Positions 1-12,300 of a stretch of 64,000 nt of DNA are shown piece by piece; positions within the stretch are counted from its first letter, which is position 1; each line of letters starts with the position of its first letter. The stretch is from Oreocharis arfaki (lineage: Eukaryota > Chordata > Aves > Passeriformes > Paramythiidae): positions 35,797-99,796 of the forward strand of contig VZRR01013467.1 of the NCBI GenBank assembly GCA_013398015.1, read 5' to 3'. The translations under genes were made by a program, and so were the position numbers. A model generated the notes under the pieces. That model saw only the letters and a program-made list of their open reading frames with translations. It made no database searches and had not been told where the DNA came from.

Positions 1-3000
1 TTATCTTTTAATGTTTGTTTCCTGATAGACTCTCTCTAGGCAGGCACATAAAACATGGAGGCACTCGCTCCTTGTTGCTGCTGTAGGAGGGTGCAGGATG
101 TATTTAACAGCCAGAAATTTTTCTTTTTTTAATTTTTTAAAACGTAAATGTCAAGTTTTTGTGTCTCTTTTTAGGTGGTAGGTTTTTTTTTTTTCAGATG
201 CCCAGACATAACCCACGGTGTTCGAGGATGTGGCAATTACTGCATTAAATTTGACTCTGCAGTTTCCCTCCCTCACCCTCACCCCAATTTTTTTCTTGCA
301 GTTTTTTTTTTTTTTTTTTTTGTCAGCCTGTCATTAGTACTTCAGTGGGAAAAGAGATTACTTGAGACTTTTCCTCCAGAGACACAAGGGGTTTCTGTTT
401 TAGAGCGCACTCATTAAATAATAATCATGGGGAAAGGTCATTTTAATGAGCCCTCAGCTCCCAAAAGAAAGTAGCTCGGCTGGGCTGAATGCAAAGCAAG
501 AGCATCCCCAGTTGTTATCTAAGTTACACGGCAGAGCTGGATGTAGCCCAGCAAAAGCCTTTTAGTGTTTTTCACTGCTCAGGGCTGTTAATTGAAAAAC
601 GGGGCTGGATAGTTTGGCTTTTGTTTTGGTGTTTTTTTTTTTTTTTTTTTTTCTTTTCTGGGTTTTCTGATGTTAATTGCCTCCGTGCACCTGTTTGGTT
701 TTTCTTCCCTCCAAACCCAACCTCCAAAGAAAGATAATTTAAGCTAAAAAGAAAAAAAAAAGAGAATTATCAAACACAGCAGAAAGATACAGAATGTTGA
801 TTTGGTTTGATGTGGCTCTGGGCTGGACCCACCAATGCATTTCAAAAAAAACCCCAAAAGAGAAATATGTGTAAAAAAAAAAATTAAAATTGTTCTTTAG
901 AGAACGCAAACAGTTGTGGGGATAGTGGATTTTATGTAAGGCTGAGATTGCCACATTTCCATGAAGAGTCTGCGTTAACTTCCATTCTTCCCTTCCTTGT
1001 TCCTTCCTGCATCTTTTCTTTGTTTGTTTTGCTGCTGTTGGAAATTTTGAGGATATCAATCCCTTTTAGGTGCCAAGTTCTTGAGGGGGTTTTGGGTTTG
1101 CTTTTTGGTTTTGCTCCAGGTAAGCAGAGAGGTAACTTGTCCCTTTGTCTATTTTTCAAGTAACCTGTCTGCTTTATAAAAAAAAAATTAAATTAAAAAT
1201 CCTAGTTTTGTGGGATAAAATCTGGGGAGGGGACGGGACACGGGAGGAGGTTGGGGAATCTGGAGCAAATGGGGAAATGCATTGTTAATCCCTCTGGAGT
1301 GTCATTTAATGGTGGGGAAACCAAAGATGCAAAACCCCCTGGGGTGGGAGGTGGGTACGGAGAGGGAGGTGGGAAGGGATTATTGGTTACACTTTGGGGC
1401 TTTTTTCCTGCAAATGAATTTTTTTTTTTTTTTGGTTGTTTTTTGTCCGAAGCATTTCTTGAAGGGATATTTGGGTAATAGGGTTTCTAATGGCTTTCCC
1501 TGAATACTAAACCGATTAATAACCTCAGCTTTTCTAGAAGTGCTCGCTTTCTCCTTGCAGCTGCTTGACCAACCCTTTCACCCCTGCCCCTATCCATGAT
1601 GCTTTGAATGTCTGTGTCGGTCTCTTGCATTTGCTCTCACGCTGCACTAAAGAAGCAAAGTGGTTGGCTGGTTGTAGGGCAGACACTTCTCAGCGAGGGT
1701 CACTAGCCATGAACCTGAACCTTGACCATTGTTATGTAGGTAGGCAAAATAACTTTTCTTTATGTCATCTGTCAGCCTCAGACGTTTCGATGTTGCCTCC
1801 ATGAATAATGACACGTCGCTCTTTGCATTCTCTTGGTTATTTTAATTTTGAAGATGATTGCTGTCCACTTTCGACTATCCTCTGTCCATGAAGAGTCTCA
1901 CATGGAAGGTTTGCACGTGTGTGTGTGTGTGTTTGAGGACTCCAGAAATGCTTTGCTGTTTGCAGAACTTCTTTTGGAGAACCCCTTAGCCCAGCCAGGG
2001 CAAGGGTTTGCAGATGGGTACAAGATGCAAACCTTAAAGGTTTCTGGGCCTCGGTGCAGAAATGTCCCCCTGTCAGGGATATTGCCTGGCCCTGGCCCTG
2101 CAGTATTTGTGTCAGAGGTGGGATTAGCTGTTTTCTGTCATCTGGTTTGAGATAGATGAGGGGGGGACATGCTGCTTTCTTACAGACCAAGCATCACGTT
2201 GCTGTTCTGATAAGAGGCAAACCTTGTGGTTTTTAATCCAGTGACCTTGCAGAGGAAACTGCTAATGTGGGCTAAAGCCCACCAGGATGGGTAATTCCTT
2301 GAGCTTTTTGAAACCAAAGACCCATAAGTCCTTCTCCTCCCTACTCTGTTTTCCTTAAGAATTTAGTACCTTCTTCTCTGTTTTCTTTTTCCTGACTTGG
2401 AGGACAATTTTACCCCAATTAAATAAAAAAAAGCAGTGAGGGATGACCAGTTCCCTACACATTCCCATGTGATAGTTGTAATATTTTTTAATTTTTCATA
2501 AGCATTTCTGGAGTCAACAGCACAGCACATATGGGGGGGAAAAATCTTCCAATTATGAGAATTGGCTTACTTGGGAGAAAAAAAAAAGGTACAATCTTAA
2601 ATTGGACACTCAAAAATAAGTAATCTCCAGAATTTGGACAGATCCCAGAAATCAGATATTAATGACCCAGTAGCTGTCTAAAGTCTGCCTGTACTTAGCC
2701 TGCTTTGTATGCTCTAGGCCTGCTTGGTGTTACGAGAAAATCATGCTGTTTATTTTTACAATGTGAAATGACTGTTTTAAGTGTGTGTTTTTACTCCCTC
2801 CCTTCCCCAACCTTTCCTCTTCACACCCCCCTCAACCCGTCTTGTTACATACATCAGTCTCTAAAAACCAAATTGCTTAACCAATTTCTGTTCATCATTA
2901 ACAAATCTTCATTTACTGCTCTCCCACAGTAAAATATCACGGCAGCTTAGCTGTTAACAGCAATGAGAAAACTTAGTATTTTTAACTGAGTTTGGGTTTT

Positions 3001-6000
3001 AATTCAGTGCAGGTAAAAATTTAAAAAAAAGAAAAAAAGCTTTGGCTCCCGTTTATTTGGCATCAGTAGCATTTAAATACGAATGTATTGTTTGTTTTGG
3101 CTGTGGAGTTGTATGTACACGTGTGGTTGCGTGTGTGGGTATATACACACATATACATGCTCTTAAAAAAGTCAATTAGAAAAGATATTTTTAACTTTGA
3201 GCATTTTTTCCCCTCACCCTCTCTCAGTGTTAACAGAATTATCGTTGAAGGAAAGAAAAGTTTTTAAAAAAAATGTCTTTTTCTCTGTTGCTAGCTAAAA
3301 ATCACCTTTTCAGGACAAAAAAAAATACTGAGGCTTCAATTGTGTAAAGGCATCTGTGCGTAGTTAATTTTAAACCCGCACATAGTTTGGGTACAGTAGG
3401 AGTAAAGCTCCTGCTTCCCATTAAACACAGGCACCAATCCCTCCAAGGAGCTGTGCAGATGGACAGAGAGCACCAGCAGCTTACTTGCCACCATGGCCAG
3501 AAGTTTGGGGACTTAGTTTAGAAGCATGTGGGCTTGGAGCAGGGCCCCAAATGTTTTCTTTTTGCTTCATTTGTTACTTTTTGTCCCTAGGAAAAAGAGA
3601 AAGAAGAGGAGCAGGGCTTGTGTTGTGCGTGTGGAGTGGGGTTAGCAAGATCTATCCTCGCCATGAGAGGTGGAGGAGGATAGATCTGTGCTGTGAATGT
3701 GTTAAAATGGGGTTATTTTCAGGCTGGAAATTGTATCTCCTGCAGATAAAAATATAAGTGTTGTGGTAAAAATGCTGACAAGAGACTGTCTTCAGTTGTC
3801 TTTCCGTAGTGTGACGCCGTGCACGAGCAGGGGGTTGGAATAACCGCCAGGCACCTCATTGTATCGTGTATTTTCTGTAGCCTGAGGAATAGCCACTGCC
3901 ATCCTGGCTTTTAAATCTGTTCTACCCGAGTGCCTCTGAAGTACTGGAGCTGCTGGGCACCCTTTTGCCCTTGCACGTGCAGCCCGTAAGTGCTGAAGGA
4001 ATGGTGCTGCTGGGCAGTCGATGTGGCTGAGCCGATGGGGCTGGGCTGCTCATGAAGGGATTTTCCTGCAGACTTTCCCCTTTTTTTCCCCCCCACATTG
4101 TCCTCCCCAGTTGCTCACTGAGCCACTCTCTGTTCAGCCAGCTCTCAGGTCTGGCATGAGGGGATGTACAGGTTGATATTTTCATTTTTTTCCCCCCTTT
4201 TTGCTGAATATTGGTGAATTTCAGAGCTAGATGGGATGTATGGAGAAGGTCTTGCTACCCCACAGGGTGTCACTGAACTCAGGCACAGCTTTGCTGCTCT
4301 TCAGGCAGGTGGCTTTCACATCTCAGGATAAAGTTCATCTGGATTTGTTTTCTTTTTGGCAAAATGTGATTTTAAAACAGCAGTTGTGCCCCGTTTTCTG
4401 GTAGGGGAAGGAATCTGATCCCAATTTACTGTGGATTTTTTTTTTTTGCTTGTGGTTTTTATGCAAGTAGCGAACAGGGCTGTGGATTTCTTGGTATTGA
4501 CTGCAGGACTGTAGTAGCATTTTTATATCACAAGGAACCAGTCTGAGCAACTGAAATAGGGAAGGGATTGTTATGCAGTTAAAAATTAGTATTCTGTGAC
4601 TATCAGATGAATGCGACAGAGATAAATCGTCCATGTTAAACAAACAAACAAACAAAAAAGGCAAAAAATGCTGCCAATTACTTCAGTTGATAAAATACAA
4701 GGATGAGAACATTGTTTTCTGATGTTCCTGTTCTTTCTAATATCATGGAAAAATAACACTTGTGTTATTGTAATTTTTTTTTTTTCTGAGCGACCAAGTG
4801 TTGAGGACGTTTTTATCTATCCCAGAGGGCATATGTGAAAAGAAAAGGATTTTCATGTTCATTCCAGCTCATTTTGAAGGGATCTGGTTTCTCATTTGGC
4901 TGAATTTCAGACTCAGGGATAGTGTCTGGTAGGAGCTGGGGAGTGGGCTCAGAACAGGGCTCCTGCTAGTGGTGGAAATTTTCCAGCGGCCTCAGTGATC
5001 CTACTTAAGCCCTCAATTTCAAGAGAAATGAAATATCTTTTGCAGACCCGCTGTTTGCAGTTAAATATATATATTTTTATAGATCTGTGTGCTCATATAT
5101 GTGTGTATCTAAGTGTGTGTGTGGTATATGTGCGTTTGTGAAGTGGCTTGCTCACCAGCACTCACTGGATGAGATGCTGTTAAAATTAATTGCCTCTGAG
5201 CTGCTGACAGACTCTTGGGAAGCGCTGTAGAGAGGGAGAGGTGCCACTCTCGGAGTATCTACCCCCAAAATACCTGCTGTATACACACCCTAGAGGAATC
5301 CCTCAGCCCACTGCTCTGCAGGTGTCAGCCGAGGCAGGCAGTAAGGCTGATTTCTTTGCCAGAATTAGGTTTTGGCTGTGGGCAACTCTTCCTGCCTGTG
5401 CTGAGCTGGGCTTCCCTATCCTGAGCTGTAGAGAGGGAAATGAAAGGCATGGAGAGTTCTGAGGCAGTGTTTAAACACTGCTCCTTATCTCCAACACTAC
5501 CTACACTTTTCTCCCTTATGCATTCCAAATCCATTGCTTTCGAATTATTATTTCTCCCCCCCCCCACCTTTGCATTTTTGCTTCCTGCCCCTTCTCCTCC
5601 CTGTGTCCCCCTTGCCTCCTGCCATGGCACAGGCTGCTCTCTGGTATTCCCCTTCCATGCTGATCTCTGGTTCTGATTACACTAATGGATTTCATTATGG
5701 AGGAAGTGTTGGTGGGCGGGAGGGGAATCCCACAGCTCCCAGGTTGGGATTTTCAAAGGAATTAATCTTTTAATTCCTCCTGAAAGCTGTAGGGAAGGGG
5801 TACCTGGCATCCTTTTCAAATCTGCCAACACCCTGCTCTTCCCTCCCTTGCCCTGAGTGGGTTGTCTTTGCTGTACCCTGTATTGCTGTGTCCTTCCAGG
5901 GTGGTGGCAGGCAGGGTGACACCGGCTCTATGGCTGCAAGGACACGTGCGTGTCCATGGCCAGCATCTCGTGGCTCCGTCCTGGGTGGCTCAGTGCCACT

Positions 6001-6104
6001 TAGGTGGGCCCAGAGCAGCAGGAGAGTTGCGGTTCGGGTTGGGAATGTGTCTGGTGCACAGCTCCACGAGATTTGTAACGGGCTCCCTGTTTTCTGCGTG
6101 CCAG
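1..6104 (+). other. TNRC18 intron upstream of first visible exon
   Basis: No exon could be supported here. The frame entering 6105 needs one base from an exon beyond the left edge. Contents: many poly-T/poly-A runs in the first 1.5 kb, a short (TG)n at about 1917-1931, TG/TA-rich simple sequence at about 3110-3160 and 5068-5130, and otherwise unique AT-rich intron sequence. Confidence 0.75.
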
Positions 6105-6344
6105 ATTCCAGCTCGGAGGAGGAGGAGGATGACGAGGAGGAGGAAGAGGAGGAAGCAGAGGACTATGGCACGGATGGCACAGACAGGCTGTCGTCACCTG
6201 CCCTGGATGAGAGTGGCCTGGGCCTTCTGGCCAGGTTTGCTGCCAGCGCGATGCCCAGCCCCATCGTTCCCCCTCCGCTTTCCATCATCCAGCTGGAGGC
6301 CAAGCAGAAGGCGAAGAAGAAGGAGGAGCGGCAGAGCCTGATGG
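6105..6344 (+). CDS. TNRC18: TNRC18 exon with acidic tract
   Basis: Acceptor AG at 6103-6104, donor GTGAGT at 6345; enters and leaves in phase 1. It encodes a serine triplet followed by a run of Glu/Asp, then the conserved motif LDESGLGLLARFAASA and a Lys/Glu-rich helix (QLEAKQKAKKKEERQSL). This segment is highly conserved in TNRC18 and fixes the identity of the first exon in the window. Confidence 0.95.
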
Positions 6345-9300
6345 GTGAGTTCCATGGTTGAGGGTGGTACTGTGGGGGCAAGGTGGAAAATGTGGGAGTC
6401 CCAGCTGTGCTGCAAGAGAGCAGATTGTGTACCCAGACACTGAGCTGCCCTTTCTTTGCTTTGGCTGCTTCGTCTTGATGCTGAAGGTGGAGAAAGTGGC
6501 CTGATAGGGAAACAAAAGCCAGTCACGGACATGGCAGGTTAGCAGCTGCAGCCATGGCTTCCCTAGGGACAGCTGTGGCTTTGTCAAAGTTTCCTCTTTT
6601 CCTACTTGGCAAATTCTTGGTAAGACATGCTAGAAAGGCAAAAAGTGGGATGCTGCATCCCCCTGGACAGGGTGCAGAAGGCAGAAGGCAGTGAAGTGCT
6701 TCTAAATTTTAGGGAAGGAAGCATGTGCTAAATGCAATTGATCTTGGATACACAAGGGAAGCAGAGACACCCGAGCAGAAGAAAAGCTCTTTCCATCAGT
6801 CCGTCCTGTCAGCTTCCTTAAAGAAACCAGCCAGCGAGACTTAAAACAAGCATTCCTTCCTCTGCTCACGTGTTTGCAGTGCCAGAATCTGGGTTTCTGC
6901 CCTGTCTCCGTCTCAGTTTCAATGTGTTGGGAGTTTCATTTCTTCCCCTCCCCATGCCCTGCTGCACAAGTGCCCACTGGTGACATTGTTCCTGGTTAGA
7001 CAGATCTATATGGGTTCCATTTATAAATTCTCTATTAATATTTATTAAGTGATAATGGAATTTATAGCATGCTTCAGAATGGAAAATGATGTCCTCCTCA
7101 GGAGCCTGGCTTGTTTTAGCACTGTTTCCATGCTATATTAGGCTTTTGCCAGCTTGTTCCAACAGCCTCTGTTAAGAATTTATTGTCTTGTAACCTGCCC
7201 TCCTTGAAACTGGAAGCATCTAGAAATTACCTCATGCAGTAGTGAGAGAGTGTTTTAATTTCCAGTGGGTTTTTCATTTTGAGCCTTGCCAGCTTTGTTT
7301 TTGACATACTGGCTCCTTTTCTGTTCATGCTGGGGCTGTCTCAGGGGAAGAGGGTTGGGTAGAAGATGAGAGCAGTTTCGTGCAGGCTGAATTTACCCAG
7401 GATAGTGAGTGTGTTTGAGAGAAGGACCAAGAGAAGATGCCCTCCTTGCTTGTGACATGTACATTTTCATTTTCCCACGTGAATGTTGTTTGCCTACCTC
7501 CTGCCCATATTGCTGGGTGTGTGGGTGCTGCCTCAGTTTCTCTCCTGCCCCTGGAGACATGATCTTGCTTTCCTTTAGCATGGTCAGGGGAACTCAGTGA
7601 AGGTGGGGAACATCTTGGCAGTACTACAGTATTTCAGGCCTCTGGGTACTGCTGTGCCCGTGGTGCTGAGCAGAGGCCAGTGTGAGGGGAATTCCGTTTG
7701 CCACAGACAAAAGATCATTTACCTCCCTTGACTTTAAGGCGACTGCTTGAGCCAATAAAAAGATCTGTGGTGTCTGTTGGCCAATGGGAAAAAATAAGCT
7801 TGAAATATGCCTTTATTCTGTTTCTTAAAAGACACTGTTCTCATGAAACAAAGGTGAAACTGGAGAAGGCTCCCACTAGGAGAGAAGGAGGGATCCCCTT
7901 GTGGGGTTTGTGCTTGGTTTCAGCTGAGCAGCTCCTTTTTGAGGAGGGGCATGTTAAAGTATCTTTTCTCTTCAGAGCTTCCCTGCAGGGTTGTGCATGT
8001 GGGAGAAGAGAGAAAATGGAGGCAGGGAACATACTGAACCACACTGCCTGAACGGTTGGGCTCTGGTTTGGAGCAGGGCAGGCTTATTTCCAGGGAGTTT
8101 CCACAGTGTTTTATGGGTCAAAAATGGAGGTCTGAGGGATGTGGGGATTGGAAAGGGCAACAAGCAAGAACCCTCCTGAATAGGCACAGCATCTCCCATG
8201 GAGCCCAGAAGTTTCCAGCAGGATGTGCTCCCTCTTGGCTCATCCTGGGCTTTGACTGATGGTTAAATCCTTTGCACCTAGGGACAGAGTTCGAGTACAC
8301 CGACTCGGAGAGCGAGATCAAGATCAGGAAGAAGTCGCCTTCGGGGCTGCTGCGCGGAAAGAAGGGGCCGCTGGAGTCCAACAGCATCCCGCCAAGCCAG
8401 GCCCCCAGCAGCCTCGACTCTGGATCTGGGAGTGCTGACAAGGCCAAGCTGGGATCTGAGAAAGGCCGCAAGCTGAAGAAATTTAAATCCCCCAAGGACC
8501 TGAGCTTTGAGTTTGGGCTGGAGGCCAGCGATGACGACCTGTGGAACCGGCGCCGCAGCGAGCGGATCTTCCTCCACGACGCCACCACGTCCTCGGCCAT
8601 GCTGACATCCACGGCTCCTGCCAGCTCCACCCCTGTCTCCAAACCTGGGCGCTGTGGCAAGGGGGCCCCCATGAGCCCCAAAAAGGAGGGCAGCAAGGGG
8701 AAGGAGAGGAAGGAGCTAAGCAAGGTGAGGAATATGCTGGCGAAATTGGTGTTGGGATGCCTGGGAGCTGAAGGTGAGGGTAGGGCAATTAACTCCACTA
8801 AGGCAGAGGAGAGTTGAGTCCTGTCTCAGCAGTTGTTTGGCTGCCCCTTGTCACCCCTGTCAGCCCCATGTACACCTGGAGGCTCTGTCAGACTTGGATC
8901 TGACTTGCAGGGAGTAAAAACCTGCCGTGTTTGAATGGGGCTGGTTACTTCTATCACCCTCCATGTCCCAAATCCTTTCTGTTTGGGTGGCCAGAGTCGA
9001 CAGATCTCCCACTCTCTGCATGGCCTTGTCCTTTTGCTGACCTGTGGCCCCCAGACTGGCCTTTAAGGCTGTTCACCTTTTATATGGTGACTTCTGAGGT
9101 CTGTCCCTGTCTGGGGGTGACAATGATCTCTGGGTTACTGGCTCTTCATCTCAGCTGAATGCTTGGCTCCCTCTGGCTCCACTTCAGTTCATGGCAGTGT
9201 TACGGAGGAACACTGATGGGGAGAGTTAGACAAGTTAGTTGTGACATGAGGCCAACTGGGATCTTCTTGGAGCTCTTTGGAGGAAAATTTGATGGGCAGG

Positions 9301-12300
9301 AGTTGCTCTCCAGGGTAATGGAAAGCTGTTCCCAAAATGTGTGAAGCCAGAAAGCAGAGCTGGGAGATGTAGGACGTGATGTGGGCAGTGAACTACCTGC
9401 TGGCTGAACATAATCCGACCTGTGCATTGCCTGCCTTGCTCCATCTTTTCCCTCTCCCTGGGCCCAGATCTTTACCAGTCTTCTCTTTACTGATGGAGGT
9501 GTTTTGTTTTTAATTTTAGCAGCGGAAGAAGGGTAAAGAAACACCCTGCTGCTCCTCCTCCTCCTCCATGTCTCCTCCTGGCATCCCCAGCTCCCCCTCA
9601 GATGTTCGGGTCAGCCTGGCAAGTGCCCTGGGCTCCACCAAGAAGAGCAAAGCTAAGGTGAAAGCCAAGGAGGTGAAAAAAGAGGTGAGTGGCTGGTTCT
9701 AGTGTGGCTGGACTGGAGGGTGGCTGACAGAGCCCTGCTGTATTCTGGACTGTTGCAGTGTGAGGGAGAGAAAACAGAGGTGCAGGTTTTGCTGGGTATG
9801 TTGCAGGCAAAGTGCTGGCTTGAGAAGCCTAAAATCCAAGGAAGACTGTCAGGTAGTACCTGCTGCTACCATCTGGTGTTCATTTGTCCTCATCCCCCAA
9901 ATTAGTGAGCAGGCAGGATTTTCTCTAAGGCTGCCACGGGGTGGAGGGAGAGCTTCCATGAACGGCAAGGACCAAGGAGATGGTGATGGAGTAGCCTTGC
10001 TCAGCACTGGGTCACAGCTGGTTCTGGCTCCACTGCTGTAGCCTGTCATCTCTCATAACACACACTGCTGTCTTCTCACATGATTTCTGAGTGTGACACT
10101 TAAGGTCTGCATGTAACAGCAAGGAACAGATCATGGAGCGTGGAGAAGAAATAGGAACAGGGCCTGGTGCCTGTTCAGTGAAGGCAGAGGCTCAGGAACA
10201 CTGTGGTGAATGCAGAGCAAAATGGCAGCTCCGCAGCATCTCTCCCAGCCTCCAGGAGAGAGGATGTGGGGAATAGCTTTTGCTCGACTGCTGGTGTTGC
10301 CTGGGCATAAGGCCAGCAAAAGGTTTGGGTACACCCACTTATCTGTTCATGAGATGAACAATTCCTGAGGGTGGAGACTGGTTTGTCCCGATATCCCCAG
10401 GTTATTTTTTGCTGGAGGAAGGTGAGATGGGATCAGATTGTTGCCTATGGTGATCCAGCTGATGTGCTGCTTACTCTCCTGCAGAACCGAGGGAAAGGAG
10501 GAGCTGTCAGCAAGCTCATGGAGAGCATGGCAGCAGAGGAGGATTTTGAACCCAACCAAGACAGCAGCTTCTCAGAGGATGAGAACATCCCACTAAGCAT
10601 GCTGGTTGAACGGCCGCCCACACCAGGTGAGGGCAGGTAGAGGAGCTGGGCAGGTTTCCCAGGGCTGCTCAAAGGACAACTGTGCTGCTTTCACACATTT
10701 CTCATCCAAAGCCATGAATCCTTGGGGTGGAGATACCACTTTTTCAGTCAATTCAGTAAAAACTAAGCCAGATCAGCATGGCTCACTGTGACAACTAGTT
10801 GAAGCCCAGTCTCTGAGTTGCCCTATTTTCATTTACTGGTTTGTTATTCTTACCAAGAGGGGGGACATAATATTTATCACTATTAATTTTTACTACCAAG
10901 AGCTAATCAGAGAGAGAGCCCTTTCTGCAAAGGGCTTACTGGCCTTTTCCTAGGGGACAGTGATGCTGGGAATATGACGTTTCCTTCTCCCCTTGCTGTC
11001 TGTTTTCCATGTGTGGTGCTCTCTAATCCCCATCTTGCTCCAACACCTTACAGCTCCCCGCTCCTGCATCATTGACAAGGATGAGCTGAAAGATGGCCTC
11101 CGTGTCCTCATCCCCATGGATGACAAACTGCTCTATGCTGGGCATGTCAAGACAGTGCATTCACCAGACATGTGAGTTGAGGGGCTGCTATGTCCACCTG
11201 GGATCTGCTGGAGAACGGGGACACAGCTGCTGCACGGGTCACTTTGGGGGTTGTGTAGAGCTGGCTGCCCATAGACTGACGGAGTCTGGCAGGGAGGGAG
11301 GGAGAGTTCAGTCTGGTTTATCAGTGCTGAGGGAAATACAATTATCTCTCCTTAAGTGCTCTCCCATCCTCAGAGGGAGGCGTTAGCTGCTCGGGGTGGT
11401 GTCTCCCATGTGCTGTGTCTGACTGAGCCTTTGTGTTTCAGATACCGGGTGGTGGTGGAAGGCGAGAGGGGAAACCGTCCCCACATTTACTGCCTGGAGC
11501 AGCTGCTGCAGGAAGCGGTATGTGAGGCTGAAGGCTGCCTGTCCTCAGTGCCCTGTTCTGGGCTGGGGATGGCTAGCTGGAAGGTCTCTCCTTCCCCAGC
11601 TGCAGGGATGCCCTGGTTCTGCCCCCATAGCCAGCGTGGGCAGAGCTCCCCTTGGTGTGCTTGCTGCCCCATGGCCAGGCTCCCCCACTGGCAGCAGGCA
11701 CTAATTCTGCGTTCCAGCAAGGATGGTCCTCCATGCTGCCCTGTGAGCAGACAGGAGGCCATTCCCCAGCAGGGAAACTGTCCCTTGCCTTCTCCAGAGC
11801 TGCTTTGCTCCATGCCAGCTGTGGTGGGATGGTCTGTGCTGGTGCCAGGGTGGTCAGTAATTGCCGCCTTCTTTTCCTGAGCAGATCATCGATGTGAAAC
11901 CCCCTTCAGTGCGGTTCCTGCCCGAGGGCACGAGGATTGCAGCCTACTGGAGCCAGCAGTACCGCTGCCTCTACCCAGGGACAGTTGTCCGAGGTAAGGC
12001 CGCTCTAGCTGTTCTGTGCTGTGAACCTGGGATGCCTCTGTCCTATGTGTCCTCAGGGATGTCAGGATTGTCTGGGGAAGCCCTGAGCTCTGCTGTGAGT
12101 CCTGGAGATCAGAGCCTGGCCCGTTCTCTCTTCCAGATCATGTCCCTCTCATTAATGATGCAGATTTAGTAACATCCTGCTGGTTCGGGAGGAGGTCTGA
12201 GCCATTTAGGAGCTTAAATATATCAAGGACATTTAATAGTTCTCAGAAAGTCAGAATTTATTCCAGGCATCAATTATTTCTGAGGCTGTGGAGGTTTCTA

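Noticed and set aside
1917..1931. Short TG repeat
   Set aside because: Too short to be of interest beyond simple intronic sequence.
1..6104. Several 60-117 codon frames upstream of TNRC18 exon 6105
   Set aside because: Rich in Phe from poly-T, no acceptor/donor pairs with compatible phase, nothing TNRC18-like.
8118..8798. 226-codon minus-strand open frame
   Set aside because: Antisense shadow of the TNRC18 exon at 8282-8724; low stop frequency due to GC-rich composition.
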